Assembly: GCA_046349515.1 (NCBI GenBank)
Contig: JAXMCE010000017.1
Span: forward strand, 4,703-68,702
Direction of reading: 5' to 3'
Source of the DNA: JBGPGW01 sp046349515
Lineage (GTDB): Bacteria; Pseudomonadota; Alphaproteobacteria; CADEGL01
DNA length: 64,000 nt
Both the position numbers and the translations under genes were made by a program. Shown piece after piece: positions 33,578 to 41,681 of the stretch (positions within the stretch are counted from its first letter, which is position 1; each line of letters begins with the position of its first letter). A model generated the notes under the pieces. It searched no databases and was not told the origin of the DNA. It saw only the letters and a program-made list of their open reading frames with translations.

Positions 33578-34481
33578 TACGCGGCATTTTCTCGACCTCG
33601 ATCAGGTCGAGCCGTCGGCGCTGCGCGACATCCTGAGCCGCGCGGCGGCGTTCAAGCGCGCCGCTCGCGAGCGGACATCGAGCCGGCCGCTCGCGGGGAA
33701 GATGCTGGCGCTCATCTTCGAGCGCCCTTCGACGCGCACGCGCGTCTCGTTCGAAGTCGGCATGCGCCAGCTTGGCGGTGAGGTGATCGTTCTCGAGCGG
33801 CAGGGCACCCAGCTCGGCCGGGGCGAGACGATCGGCGACACGGCGCGCGTTCTCTCGCGCTATGTCGACGCGATCATGTTGAGGACCGACGATCACGACA
33901 AGCTGCGCGAGTTGGCCACGCACGCAACGGTGCCCGTCATCAACGGCCTCACCAACCGGACCCATCCGTGCCAGCTCATGGCTGATGTCCTGACATTCGA
34001 GGAGCATCGGGGGGCGATCGACGGCAAGACCGTCGCCTGGCTCGGCGACATGAACAACATGTCGACGACTTGGATCCAAGCGGCCGCGCGGTTCCGCTTC
34101 GCATTGCGCCTCGCATGCCCCGAGCCGCTGGCGCCGCCCGAATCCGTGATCCGCTGGGCCCGGACCGAGGGCGCGCGCGTCGAGGTCGGGCGAAACGCAG
34201 AAGCGGCCGCGCGCGATGCCGACTGCATCGTCACGGACACGTGGGTGTCCATGGGTCAGGCGGATTCCGAGGGGCGGAAGAAGATGTTCGAAGGGTTTCG
34301 CGTCGACAGGCGTGTCATGTCGCTTGCGAAGCCAGACGCGATCTTCATGCATTGCCTGCCGGCGCACCGCGACGAGGAGGTTGCGGCCGACGTCATCGAC
34401 GGGCCGCAATCCGTCGTATGGGACGAGGCCGAGAATCGGCTGCATGCGCAGAAGGGCATCCTCACCTGGTGTCTCCAGTAG
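33570..34481 (+). CDS. argF: Ornithine carbamoyltransferase
   Basis: ArgF combines ornithine and carbamoyl phosphate to citrulline. The 303-residue protein has the carbamoyl-phosphate loop F-E-R-P-S-T-R-T-R-V-S-F, the H-P-C-Q motif (T-H-P-C-Q-L-M-A-D-V) and the ornithine site M-H-C-L-P-A-H-R. The start ATG 33570 lies inside the last codons of argD. A frame open from 33456 is argD shadow sequence. argD-argF-hslO in this order is a common alphaproteobacterial arrangement. Confidence 0.97.
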   Translation: MGSTRHFLDLDQVEPSALRDILSRAAAFKRAARERTSSRPLAGKMLALIFERPSTRTRVSFEVGMRQLGGEVIVLERQGTQLGRGETIGDTARVLSRYVDAIMLRTDDHDKLRELATHATVPVINGLTNRTHPCQLMADVLTFEEHRGAIDGKTVAWLGDMNNMSTTWIQAAARFRFALRLACPEPLAPPESVIRWARTEGARVEVGRNAEAAARDADCIVTDTWVSMGQADSEGRKKMFEGFRVDRRVMSLAKPDAIFMHCLPAHRDEEVAADVIDGPQSVVWDEAENRLHAQKGILTWCLQ

Positions 34482-34498
34482 ACCCGCGCTTGGCCTCG

Positions 34499-35425
34499 AT
34501 GAGCGGCCAGGCAATCGTCCAGGACCTGGTCCAGCCGTTTCGCATCGAGGGCAGCGAGGTGCGCGGCCGTCTCGTGCGGCTCGGGCCCGCGGTCGACGAG
34601 GTCTTGTCGCGCCACGCCTATCCGCCCGCCGTCGCGGGGCTCTTGGGCGAGGCCTTGGCCTTGGCCGCGGCGCTGTCCGCCGTTCTCAAGTATGACGGTC
34701 TCTTCACGTTCCAGGCCAAGGGCGACGGGCCGGTCAAGATGCTCGTCGCCGACGTGACGACGAAGGGGGCGGTGCGCGGCTATGCGCAATTCGATCCGGC
34801 GCGGCTTGCAGCGGCGCTCGAAGGCCTCGCCGACGCAACGACCATGGCCGAGGCCGTGCCACGGATTCTCGGCAAGGGTTATCTCGCCTTCACGGTCGAC
34901 CAAGGCGCCCATACGGAGCTCTATCAGGGCATCGTCGAGCTGACGGGCAACACGCTCGCGGATTGCGTGCATCACTACTTCACCCGTTCCGAGCAGATCG
35001 AAACGGACATCCGCGTGGCGACCGGCCAGAGCGACGGCCGATGGCGGGCGGCCTCGCTCGTCGCTCAGCGCATGCCGGATGCCGCGCGGGAGGGCACCGC
35101 CTTTCGCGAGGGGGAAGAGGAATGGCGCCGCGTGCGCGCCCTTCTCCAGACCTGCTCGCGCGAGGAGCTTCTCGATTTCTCGATCGACCCTGGCGCCCTC
35201 CTGTTTCGCCTCTTTCACGAGGACGGGGTCCGGGTCTACCGCCCGTCGCCGTTGCAGTTCGGGTGCCGGTGCTCCCACGAACGCGCCGTGCGGGTGCTGC
35301 GCTCGATCCCCAAGGACCAGCTCGGCGAGTTCAAGGTCGACGGGCAGGTGACGATGACGTGCGAATTCTGCGGGACCAGCTACGCGTTTGATGACGCAGC
35401 GCTGGGCCGCTTGGGCGAAGGCTGA
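34499..35425 (+). CDS. hslO: Redox-regulated chaperone Hsp33
   Basis: Hsp33 is a cytoplasmic holdase activated by oxidation and mild unfolding. The 308-residue protein has the N-terminal substrate domain and a C-terminal zinc switch: Cys256 and Cys258 (C-R-C) and Cys288 and Cys291 (C-E-F-C), the expected four-cysteine set. The start ATG 34499 is 17 bp after argF, so it reads as the third gene of the arginine operon. A longer frame from 34070 overlaps argF antiphase and is discounted. Confidence 0.96.
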   Translation: MSGQAIVQDLVQPFRIEGSEVRGRLVRLGPAVDEVLSRHAYPPAVAGLLGEALALAAALSAVLKYDGLFTFQAKGDGPVKMLVADVTTKGAVRGYAQFDPARLAAALEGLADATTMAEAVPRILGKGYLAFTVDQGAHTELYQGIVELTGNTLADCVHHYFTRSEQIETDIRVATGQSDGRWRAASLVAQRMPDAAREGTAFREGEEEWRRVRALLQTCSREELLDFSIDPGALLFRLFHEDGVRVYRPSPLQFGCRCSHERAVRVLRSIPKDQLGEFKVDGQVTMTCEFCGTSYAFDDAALGRLGEG

Positions 35426-35493
35426 GCCGTGCGCATTGCGGCGGCCTCCGGCCGTTCCCATATGCGGCAAAGGCGAGACGGACAGGGCGCGGG

Positions 35494-36087
35494 ATGATGA
35501 GAGGACGTCTTCTGATCGCAGTGCTGATGGGCTTCGCGTTCCTCGGCGGCTGCAACACGCCGCCGCCCGAGCAAAAGCTTCCCGATCTCGCCTACGCCCA
35601 GCTGCCGCCCATCCGCCTCAACGTGCGCGCGGTCGAGGTGATCTGGTCCTACGAACCGCCCTACAAGGCTCCCAATGTCGACCACCTGTTCACGACTCCG
35701 CCGGGGCGCGCGGCCGAGCGATGGGCCAATGATCGGCTGAAGCCCGAGGGCACGGAGGGGCTCGCGCGGTTCATCATCCGCAACGCGAGCGTCATCCAGA
35801 CCCGGCTCAAGACGACCAGCGGGGTCCCCGGCCTCTTCAAGAACGAGCAGAGCGACCGCTACGACGGCGTGCTCGAGGTCGAGCTGAGGGCTCAGGACGA
35901 TGCGGGCCGCAAGGACGCCGTCGTGACGGCGCGCGCGACCGTCTCACAGACCGTGGCCGAGAACACCACGCTCAACGAGCTCGAGAAGACGTGGTTCGGC
36001 ATGACGGAGACGTTGATGCGCGAGCTCAACAAGCAGCTCGAGTCGAACATCCAGGCGCATCTCGGCGCCTTTCTCATCGCGCGCTAG
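35494..36087 (+). CDS. Conserved lipoprotein of unknown function
   Basis: The 197-residue protein has a short lipoprotein signal (L-L-I-A-V-L-M-G-F-A-F-L-G-G-C, Cys22) and no membrane segment after it. The mature part is a mixed alpha/beta domain beginning P-I-R-L-N-V-R-A-V-E-V-I and ending with a charged helix. I do not recognise a named family beyond lipoproteins found next to hslO in related alphaproteobacteria, as I recall. It follows hslO after 68 bp and may share its transcript. An outer-membrane or periplasmic location is inferred from the lipobox. Confidence 0.8.
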   Translation: MMRGRLLIAVLMGFAFLGGCNTPPPEQKLPDLAYAQLPPIRLNVRAVEVIWSYEPPYKAPNVDHLFTTPPGRAAERWANDRLKPEGTEGLARFIIRNASVIQTRLKTTSGVPGLFKNEQSDRYDGVLEVELRAQDDAGRKDAVVTARATVSQTVAENTTLNELEKTWFGMTETLMRELNKQLESNIQAHLGAFLIAR

Positions 36088-36115
36088 GACGGCTCCGTTC
36101 GATCAAGATGCGTGC

Positions 36116-36493
36116 TCAGCGGCCGAGATGGGCGTGCACGACCATCTCGACGACGATGCCGGGGACGACCAGGGCCGACACGATCACGGTCGCGCGGTTG
36201 GGGTAGGGGGCTGAGAAGTAGCGCGGCCAGATTTCGTTCAGCGCTGCCGCATGCTCGGCGCCGGTGAGATAGACCAGCACCTGCGCCACGTCTGCCATGG
36301 TGCCGCCGGCCGCCTCGACCGTTTTCTTGAGGTTCGCGAGCGTGAGGTCCACTTGCGTCCGCGCATCGCCCGTTTCGAGCGAACCGTCGGCGCGGATCGG
36401 GATTTGCGCCGTGTAGAGGACGTTGCCCGCGACAGTCGCCCATTCGAGCGGCGCCTTGAGTTTGGGCAACCCCGTTTCGACGACCCGTTTCAT
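36116..36493 (-). CDS. RidA family protein (single domain)
   Basis: A 125-residue YjgF/YER057c/UK114 protein: L-E-W-A-T-V-A-G-N-V-L-Y-T-A-Q-I-P, then T-L-A-N-L-K-K-T-V-E-A-A-G-G-T and the closing V-S-A-L-V-V-P-G-I-V-V-E-M. The position of RidA Arg105 is occupied by R-A-T-V-I-V-S, so an Arg is present two residues into this strand, and the later Glu (V-E-M-V) is kept. It could therefore deaminate reactive imines. It is convergent with the lipoprotein and sits 44 bp after argE. Confidence 0.88.
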   Translation of the reverse strand: MKRVVETGLPKLKAPLEWATVAGNVLYTAQIPIRADGSLETGDARTQVDLTLANLKKTVEAAGGTMADVAQVLVYLTGAEHAAALNEIWPRYFSAPYPNRATVIVSALVVPGIVVEMVVHAHLGR

Positions 36494-36537
36494 CGTGCGT
36501 TCTCCACCGCTCTCCGAGATCTACCGGCCGGTTGAAC

Positions 36538-37704
36538 TCAACCCTCGCACGCCCACTGGATGAGGCGGCGCTGGAATCCGATCGCGGCCTCGACCTGATC
36601 GAGGGCGATGTATTCGTCGGGCTTGTGCGCCTCGAGGATGCGCCCCGGGCCGCAGATGACGGTGGGAATGCCCGCGCTCTGGAACTGTCCGCCCTCGGTG
36701 CCGAAGGAGATTACCGTCGTGCCGTTGGCGCCTGTGAGACGGAGGCACAGCGCCTCCGCGGGCGAGCCGGGTTCGGCCCGCAAGCCGGGCACCCCGAAAA
36801 TGGCATCGGTCACGACGTTGGCCTCCGGGCTCACGGCGCGCATCCTGGGCAGGATCGACTGGTCGATGAAGCGCCGCACTCGGCCTTCGACCTCATCGAG
36901 GGAGCCGCCCGGGAGGAGACGGATGTCCCAATGGAAGCAGCAGTGGCGCGGGATGATGTTGACGGCGGTGCCGCCCTCGATGACGCCGACGCTCAGGGTC
37001 GTGTAGGGAGGGTCGAACTCGGTGCCGGGTTTCGCACGCGCGCGAAGCTCGGCCGCCATCTCGCCGATGAAGTGAATGATCTCGGCCGCGTACATGACCG
37101 CGCTCACGCCCTTGTGGGTCGCGCTCGAATGCGCCTCGAGTCCTGTCACCGTCGTCCGGTAGCCGAACGAGCCCTTGTGCGCGTTGGCCACTTTCATCTC
37201 GGTTGGCTCGCCGATCACGACCATGCCCGGGCGCGGCAGGCGCTTGCCGATCTCGGCGATCATCACGGGCGCGCCCAGGCAGCCGATCTCCTCGTCATAG
37301 GAGAGGGCCAGATGGATGGGGCGCTTCAACCGCGCGGCCTTCATCTCGGGCACGAGAGAGAGAGCGATCGCGATGAAGCTCTTCATGTCGGAGGTGCCCC
37401 GGCCGAACAGCTTGCCGTCGCGCTCGACGACCGCGAAGGGATCGCTCGTCCAGGGCTGTCCCTCGACCGGAACCACGTCCGTATGGCCCGAAAGCGCGAC
37501 GCCACCCGGCGCGTCGGGGCCGACCGTGGCGAAAAGATTGGCCTTGGTCCGCTCGGCGTTGTGAATGAGCTCGACCTTGATTCCGAGGCCCGAGAGGTAG
37601 TTCGCGACGTCGTCGATCAGGTTGAGGTTCGATTTCACCGACGTGGTGTCGAAGCCGATGAGGCGTTCGATCATTGCGCGCGGGTTCGGTGTCTTGCTGG
37701 TCAT
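36538..37704 (-). CDS. argE: Acetylornithine deacetylase
   Basis: The 388-residue M20 metallohydrolase removes the acetyl group from N-acetylornithine. Metal-site motifs are V-A-L-S-G-H-T-D-V-V-P-V (His and Asp), then G-R-G-T-S-D-M-K, D-E-E-I-G-C and the dimerisation domain, with C-C-F-H-W-D near 275 and a final F-G-T-E-G-G-Q-F. It is on the opposite strand to argDF, a few kb away. The enzyme works on the linear arginine route, so with ArgD and ArgF it covers most of the ornithine-to-citrulline path. Family resolution against succinyl-DAP desuccinylase is good but not perfect. Confidence 0.9.
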   Translation of the reverse strand: MTSKTPNPRAMIERLIGFDTTSVKSNLNLIDDVANYLSGLGIKVELIHNAERTKANLFATVGPDAPGGVALSGHTDVVPVEGQPWTSDPFAVVERDGKLFGRGTSDMKSFIAIALSLVPEMKAARLKRPIHLALSYDEEIGCLGAPVMIAEIGKRLPRPGMVVIGEPTEMKVANAHKGSFGYRTTVTGLEAHSSATHKGVSAVMYAAEIIHFIGEMAAELRARAKPGTEFDPPYTTLSVGVIEGGTAVNIIPRHCCFHWDIRLLPGGSLDEVEGRVRRFIDQSILPRMRAVSPEANVVTDAIFGVPGLRAEPGSPAEALCLRLTGANGTTVISFGTEGGQFQSAGIPTVICGPGRILEAHKPDEYIALDQVEAAIGFQRRLIQWACEG

Positions 37705-37755
37705 GACGTGTGGTCCTCGATGTGACGCGACCCTGCGATCGCTCGATCCTGTCGA

Positions 37756-38418
37756 CTAGACGTTGGGCAGTCCCGTGGCGGGACTCGCGATCATGCTGAG
37801 GAACTCGCGCCGCGTCTTGGGATCCGTGCGGAACGTGCCCAGCATCCGGCTCGTGACGAGCGTCCCGCCCGGCTTGTGCACGCCGCGCGTCGTCATGCAC
37901 TGGTGCGCGCCCTCGACGACGACCCCGACGCCGAGCGGCTGCAGGACCTCGTTGATCGTGTTGGCGACCTCGGTCGTGAATTTCTCCTGGATCTGAAGGC
38001 GCCGGGCGAAGGCGTCGATGACGCGGGCGATCTTGCTGATGCCGATGACGCGGCGATTCGGCAGATAGCCCACATGGGCCTTGCCGATGATGGGCACCAT
38101 GTGGTGCTCGCAGTGCGAGTTGAAACGGATGTCGCGGAGCACGATCATCTCGTCGTAGCCGTTGGTCTCCTCGAAGGTGCGGCTGAGAAACGAGACAGGA
38201 TCGACGTCGTAGCCGGAAAAGAATTCCTCATAGGCGCGAGCGACGCGCGCAGGCGTATCGAGGAGCCCCTCGCGGTTGGGATCATCGCCGGCCCACTCGA
38301 TGAGGGTGCGCACCGCCGCTTCGGCCTTCTCCCGGCTCGGTCGTTCGCGGCCGGGCCGCGGCGCCGCGGCGACCTCGTCCAGTCTCTTCCGAATCTTGGT
38401 CGGTGAATCGCCGCTCAT
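37756..38418 (-). CDS. folE: GTP cyclohydrolase I
   Basis: FolE converts GTP to dihydroneopterin triphosphate at the head of folate synthesis. The 220-residue protein has the zinc and active-site block S-H-C-E-H-H-M-V-P-I-I-G-K-A-H-V-G-Y-L-P-N, Q-E-K-F-T-T-E-V-A, and the second zinc Cys region Q-C-M-T-T-R-G-V. This is the zinc-dependent IA type. It lies 51 bp upstream of argE on the same strand; functional connection is not evident. Confidence 0.97.
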   Translation of the reverse strand: MSGDSPTKIRKRLDEVAAAPRPGRERPSREKAEAAVRTLIEWAGDDPNREGLLDTPARVARAYEEFFSGYDVDPVSFLSRTFEETNGYDEMIVLRDIRFNSHCEHHMVPIIGKAHVGYLPNRRVIGISKIARVIDAFARRLQIQEKFTTEVANTINEVLQPLGVGVVVEGAHQCMTTRGVHKPGGTLVTSRMLGTFRTDPKTRREFLSMIASPATGLPNV

Positions 38419-38497
38419 TCCTGGTCCTGTCCGTTTCGATTTCGTCGGGCCTTGGGCCCAATAGGCGGTCCGGTGCGGGCCCGAGGGAGCCCGGCCG

Positions 38498-38890
38498 TCA
38501 GTGCATCTTGACGTTTTGGTCCGGGCTGTCGAGCGAGAACGTCGGAATCGTGATGTTGAACCGTTCGCCGCCCTGCCGCTCCATCTCGTAGGTTCCCCCC
38601 ATGATACCGGACGGGGTCGGCAAAGGCGTGCCGCTCGTGTACTCGAAGGTCTCGCCCGGCTTCAGGACCGGCTGTTCGCCCACGACGCCCGCGCCGCGCA
38701 CTTCTTGGACCCGGCCGAGCGAATCGACGATCTTCCAATGGCGATTGATCAGCTGGACGGTCTCTGGGCCGCGGTTCTCGATCCGGACCTGATAGGCCCA
38801 TACGTAGTGGCTCCGATCGGGCTCGGATTGATCCTCAAGATAGTAAGGCTTCACGGTGACGCGAATCTCGCGCGTGATCGCCTGGTACAT
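38498..38890 (-). CDS. apaG: ApaG protein
   Basis: ApaG is a small immunoglobulin-like fold protein linked to Co2+/Mg2+ resistance in Salmonella. The 130 residues show the family stretch D-R-S-H-Y-V-W-A-Y-Q-V-R-I-E-N, L-I-N-R-H-W-K-I-V-D-S-L-G, G-E-Q-P-V-L-K-P-G-E-T-F-E-Y and G-T-P-L-P-T-P-S-G-I-M-G-G-T-Y. The start is ATG 38890, with GGAG about nine bases before; TTG 38905 is weaker. It sits between folE and metZ on the same strand. Confidence 0.95.
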   Translation of the reverse strand: MYQAITREIRVTVKPYYLEDQSEPDRSHYVWAYQVRIENRGPETVQLINRHWKIVDSLGRVQEVRGAGVVGEQPVLKPGETFEYTSGTPLPTPSGIMGGTYEMERQGGERFNITIPTFSLDSPDQNVKMH

Positions 38891-38991
38891 TCCGATGCGC
38901 TCCAAGGCGGTTGATTTCGCGGGGCGAACATCCCCGGACCCGTGTCATTTAGCTTCGCTACCGCCCTTTGTCCAGGCGGCCAAGACGCGGC

Positions 38992-40230
38992 TCAGCGTGC
39001 GGCAAGGGCGGCGCCCAGATCCTGCTTTACGTCCTCGGGATCCTCGAGTCCGACCGACAGGCGCAGGAGTCCATCGCCGATGCCGAGGCGTGCCCGCTCT
39101 TCCGGCGGCAGGCGCTGGTGAGTCGTCGTCGCGGGATGGGTGATAAGGCTCTTCGTGTCGCCCAAGTTGTTCGAGATGTCGATGAGCCGGAGAAGATTGA
39201 GCGTGCGGAACGCGGCCGGCTTGCCGCCCTCGATGTCGAAGGCCACCACGTTGCCGCCGGCGCGCATCTGGCGCATGGCCAGCGCGTGCTGCGGATGATT
39301 CGGCAACTCGGGGTAGATGACGTTCCTCACGCCCGGGCATCCGGCGAGAAACTCGGCGACCGCCCGCGCATTCTCGGCATGGCGCATGACGCGCAGCTCG
39401 AGCGTCTCGAGGCCCTTGACCAGTAGCCAGGCGTTGAACGGACTCATCGCGGGCCCGGTGTGGCGGAGGAAGTTCTTGAGATGCGTCTCGGCGAACTCCG
39501 CGCTCGACAGGATGATGCCGCCGAGACTCCGTCCCTGGCCGTCGATGTGCTTCGTCGTGGAATAGACGACGACGTCGGCGCCGAATTCGAGAGGGCGCTG
39601 GAGGATGGGACTCGCGAAGACGTTGTCCACGACGACGAAGGCGCCGGCCGCGTGGGCGAGCTTCGCCACGGCGGCCATGTCGATGACCTCGAGCGTCGGG
39701 TTCGACGGCGTCTCGAAGAACACGGCGGATGCGGGCCGCGCGAGCGCCTTCTTCCACTGGTCGAGGTCGGTCCCGTCGACGAGCTCGGTCTCGATGCCGT
39801 AGCGCGGCAGCAGCTCGGCAATGATGTAGTGGCACGAGCCGAAAAGCGCCCGCGCCGCAACGACGCGGTTGCCCGCCTTGAGCGGGCTCATGAGCGCCGC
39901 GAACACCGCCGCCATGCCGCTCGACGTCGCGCGCGCCGCCTCCGCGCCTTCAAGAAGGCGCATGCGTTCCTCGAACATGGCGACGGTCGGATTCGCGTAG
40001 CGCGAATAGACGAACCGCTGGATGTCGCCCTTGAAGGCGGCCTCGGCCTCCTCCGCCGTCGCATAGACATAGCCCGAGGTCATGAACAGGGCTTCCGACG
40101 TCTCGCTGAAGGGCGAGCGGGTCTGGCCGCCCCGCACGAGGCGTGTGCGCGGGCGCCAACGCTCTTGGCGGGCAGCCTCCGATGATGTCTTCGCCCCGCT
40201 CGTGACCGGCTTCCGCGGTTGGTCGTTCAT
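38992..40230 (-). CDS. metZ: O-succinylhomoserine sulfhydrylase
   Basis: MetZ makes homocysteine directly from O-succinylhomoserine and sulfide. The 412-residue PLP enzyme has the Cys/Met-metabolism family features: R-Y-A-N-P-T-V-A-M-F-E-E-R-M, A-T-S-S-G-M-A-A-V-F, F-F-E-T-P-S-N-P-T-L and the PLP lysine Lys227 in Y-S-T-T-K-H-I-D-G. Discrimination from MetY rests on length (about 410, not 430) and on the upstream riboswitch common for alphaproteobacterial metZ. The start is ATG 40230; the open frame upstream runs into the leader and is not coding. Transcription is controlled by SAM attenuation (see leader elements). Confidence 0.94.
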   Translation of the reverse strand: MNDQPRKPVTSGAKTSSEAARQERWRPRTRLVRGGQTRSPFSETSEALFMTSGYVYATAEEAEAAFKGDIQRFVYSRYANPTVAMFEERMRLLEGAEAARATSSGMAAVFAALMSPLKAGNRVVAARALFGSCHYIIAELLPRYGIETELVDGTDLDQWKKALARPASAVFFETPSNPTLEVIDMAAVAKLAHAAGAFVVVDNVFASPILQRPLEFGADVVVYSTTKHIDGQGRSLGGIILSSAEFAETHLKNFLRHTGPAMSPFNAWLLVKGLETLELRVMRHAENARAVAEFLAGCPGVRNVIYPELPNHPQHALAMRQMRAGGNVVAFDIEGGKPAAFRTLNLLRLIDISNNLGDTKSLITHPATTTHQRLPPEERARLGIGDGLLRLSVGLEDPEDVKQDLGAALAAR

Positions 40231-40270
40231 GCGCGCCTCCCGACGTCGGTCGCGCGCTTGCGCGCGCAAC

Positions 40271-40298
40271 AAAAAACCCCGACCGGACAGGGTCAGGG
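40271..40298 (-). terminator. Attenuator terminator in the metZ leader
   Basis: On the minus strand CCCTGACC (40298-40291) pairs with GGTCGGGG (40284-40277), eight pairs with one G-T, loop CTGTCC, followed by six T (40276-40271). It lies between the SAM-II aptamer and the metZ start. Confidence 0.85.
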
Positions 40299-40308
40299 CC
40301 AACGCGCT

Positions 40309-40370
40309 CCGACCCTTTTAGCTGGATTGTTTTACGTGGCCGCAAGCCGGTCGGGCCAAATCACCACGTG
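40309..40370 (-). promoter_or_regulatory. SAM-II riboswitch upstream of metZ
   Basis: The 62-nt element carries the SAM-II conserved core on the minus strand: GTGATTTGG, then CCGACCGGCTTGCGGCCACG, an A-rich stretch, GCTAAAAGGGTCGG. GGGTCGG at the 3' end can pair with CCGACC in the first loop, the expected pseudoknot. The family binds S-adenosylmethionine in the minor groove of that helix. Because the same GGGTCGG can alternatively pair with the terminator arm downstream, ligand binding should favour termination of metZ transcription. Confidence 0.93.
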
Positions 40371-40377
40371 AATGATG

Positions 40378-40406
40378 CTGATAGAGGCTTGCGGCGGCCG
40401 AGTCAA
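40378..40406 (-). promoter_or_regulatory. Sigma-70 promoter of the metZ riboswitch transcript
   Basis: TTGACT (40406-40401), 17-bp spacer, TATCAG (40383-40378). Transcription would begin near 40371, exactly at the aptamer 5' end. The -35 box overlaps the stop codon of the radical SAM gene. Confidence 0.7.
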
Positions 40407-41377
40407 GCCGCTCGGGTGCCGGTCCGGCTGCACGATGCGCCGCCGAGGACGCAGAACCGCGCGCAGTGGGGATGGTTCAGGCTGACCGCGCCGGCGGCAT
40501 CGGCCAAATGCCGTCCCATCTCGAACCGCGCATCATCGGGAAGGAGCGTGCACGGCACGACGGTGGGCGCGGTTGCGCCCTTGCGCTTGATGACCATGCG
40601 CGAACGCGCGCACATGAGGGACGCTGGATCGACCTGCAACAGATTCCAGCAGCGTTCCGTGATCTCTGGCACGTCGAGGGTCTCGTCCATCTCGGGGAAC
40701 AGCACGAGCGCCACGTCATCCTGGGCGTCGATGGATATGCCTTCCGATGCGAAAAGCCGGGCATAGCCCGCGCGCAACTCTGCCGTGGACTCGGGCCAGC
40801 AGGTGCGACCGGCCACATGGACACGGAACCCGTTCTCCGCAAGCCACCGAAGACCGGCGAGCGCCGGTGCCCATGTTCGCGGTCCCCGGAGCGAATCGTG
40901 GCCGGTGGAGGTGTAGTGATCGAGCGACACGCGCAGCACGATCCGATCGCCATGGCGTTCGCGGAGAGCCGCGAGCGCCTTCGCCCGCCGCATCATCGGC
41001 CGCATGGCGTTGGTGAGCACGAGAACGCGGTGGCCGCGACCGAGCGCGTCGTCCAACATGGCCGGAAGGTCGGGATTCATGAAGGGCTCGCCGCCGGTAA
41101 AGGCGATCTCGGCGGTCGGCAGCTGCAAGTGCGCGATCTCATCGAGATATCCCGCGACTTCGGCCGCAGTGATGTAGGCAAGCCTGTCGTTCCGGGGGCT
41201 CGAGTCGATGTAGCAATTCGCGCACGTGATATTGCAGAGCGTGCCCGTGTTGATCCAAAGCGTCTCGAGCGCCGAAAGCGCCACCTGCGCGCGTCTCTCG
41301 CCCGCGGCCGTGCGCGCGGGATCCTGGAATTTTCGAGGATCGAGACGCTCGATCGCGGGTTCGCGGACCACATTCAT
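40403..41377 (-). CDS. Radical SAM protein with C-terminal cysteine-rich region
   Basis: The 324-residue protein has the radical SAM cluster motif C-N-I-T-C-A-N-C (Cys in C-x3-C-x2-C) near residue 46, the G-G-E-P-F motif and later SAM-contact strands. The C-terminal part holds several more cysteines (L-M-C-A-R-S, V-V-P-C-T-L, H-C-A-R-F-C-V-L-G-G-A-S-C), an arrangement like SPASM/Twitch domains that bind extra iron-sulfur clusters. Substrate unknown. The start ATG 41377 has GGAG in front. It is immediately upstream of the metZ promoter and downstream of divergent tRNA-Gly. Confidence 0.88.
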   Translation of the reverse strand: MNVVREPAIERLDPRKFQDPARTAAGERRAQVALSALETLWINTGTLCNITCANCYIDSSPRNDRLAYITAAEVAGYLDEIAHLQLPTAEIAFTGGEPFMNPDLPAMLDDALGRGHRVLVLTNAMRPMMRRAKALAALRERHGDRIVLRVSLDHYTSTGHDSLRGPRTWAPALAGLRWLAENGFRVHVAGRTCWPESTAELRAGYARLFASEGISIDAQDDVALVLFPEMDETLDVPEITERCWNLLQVDPASLMCARSRMVIKRKGATAPTVVPCTLLPDDARFEMGRHLADAAGAVSLNHPHCARFCVLGGASCSRTGTRAA

Positions 41378-41509
41378 GGGCTCGGCTCCAGGCCTCGCCA
41401 TCCCGATCGCCGGGGGCGCGTGCGGGGCCATTAAACAGGCCGGGACTCGCCGTTACAACTCGGCGCGAATCAACTCTTCGTGTCGAGGGCCGCGCGCGGC
41501 GAGCCCGCC

Positions 41510-41537
41510 TTGCGGCTCTCCTCGCCGCCTCTATAAT
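41510..41537 (+). promoter_or_regulatory. Promoter of tRNA-Gly
   Basis: TTGCGG (41510-41515), 16-bp spacer, perfect TATAAT (41532-41537), ending 10 bp before the tRNA. Transcription would begin about 4 bases upstream of the mature 5' end. Confidence 0.6.
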
Positions 41538-41547
41538 CGATGCCGGC

Positions 41548-41621
41548 GCGGGTGTAGCTCAATGGTAGAGCAGGAGCTTCCCAAGCTCACGACGAGGGTT
41601 CGATTCCCTTCACCCGCTCCA
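41548..41621 (+). tRNA. tRNA-Gly (anticodon CCC)
   Basis: A complete 74-nt tRNA: acceptor GCGGGTG/CACCCGC, D-stem GCTC/GAGC, anticodon loop TTCCCAA (CCC), T-stem AGGGT region with TTCGATT, discriminator T and encoded CCA (41619-41621). The first pair of the anticodon stem (27-43) is G-A, a mismatch where the E. coli counterpart has A-T. The rest of the cloverleaf is intact, so it should function. It decodes GGG. Confidence 0.96.
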
Positions 41622-41681
41622 GCGAACATCGTTCAGGCCGAAAGGCCCGGACCAAGCCGATGCGCACCAGATAATTCGTGG

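Noticed and set aside
36116..36493. The single-domain RidA as part of the triple-RidA system
   Set aside because: It is about 14 kb away, keeps an arginine in the active-site strand region, and is linked to argE rather than to the triple protein.
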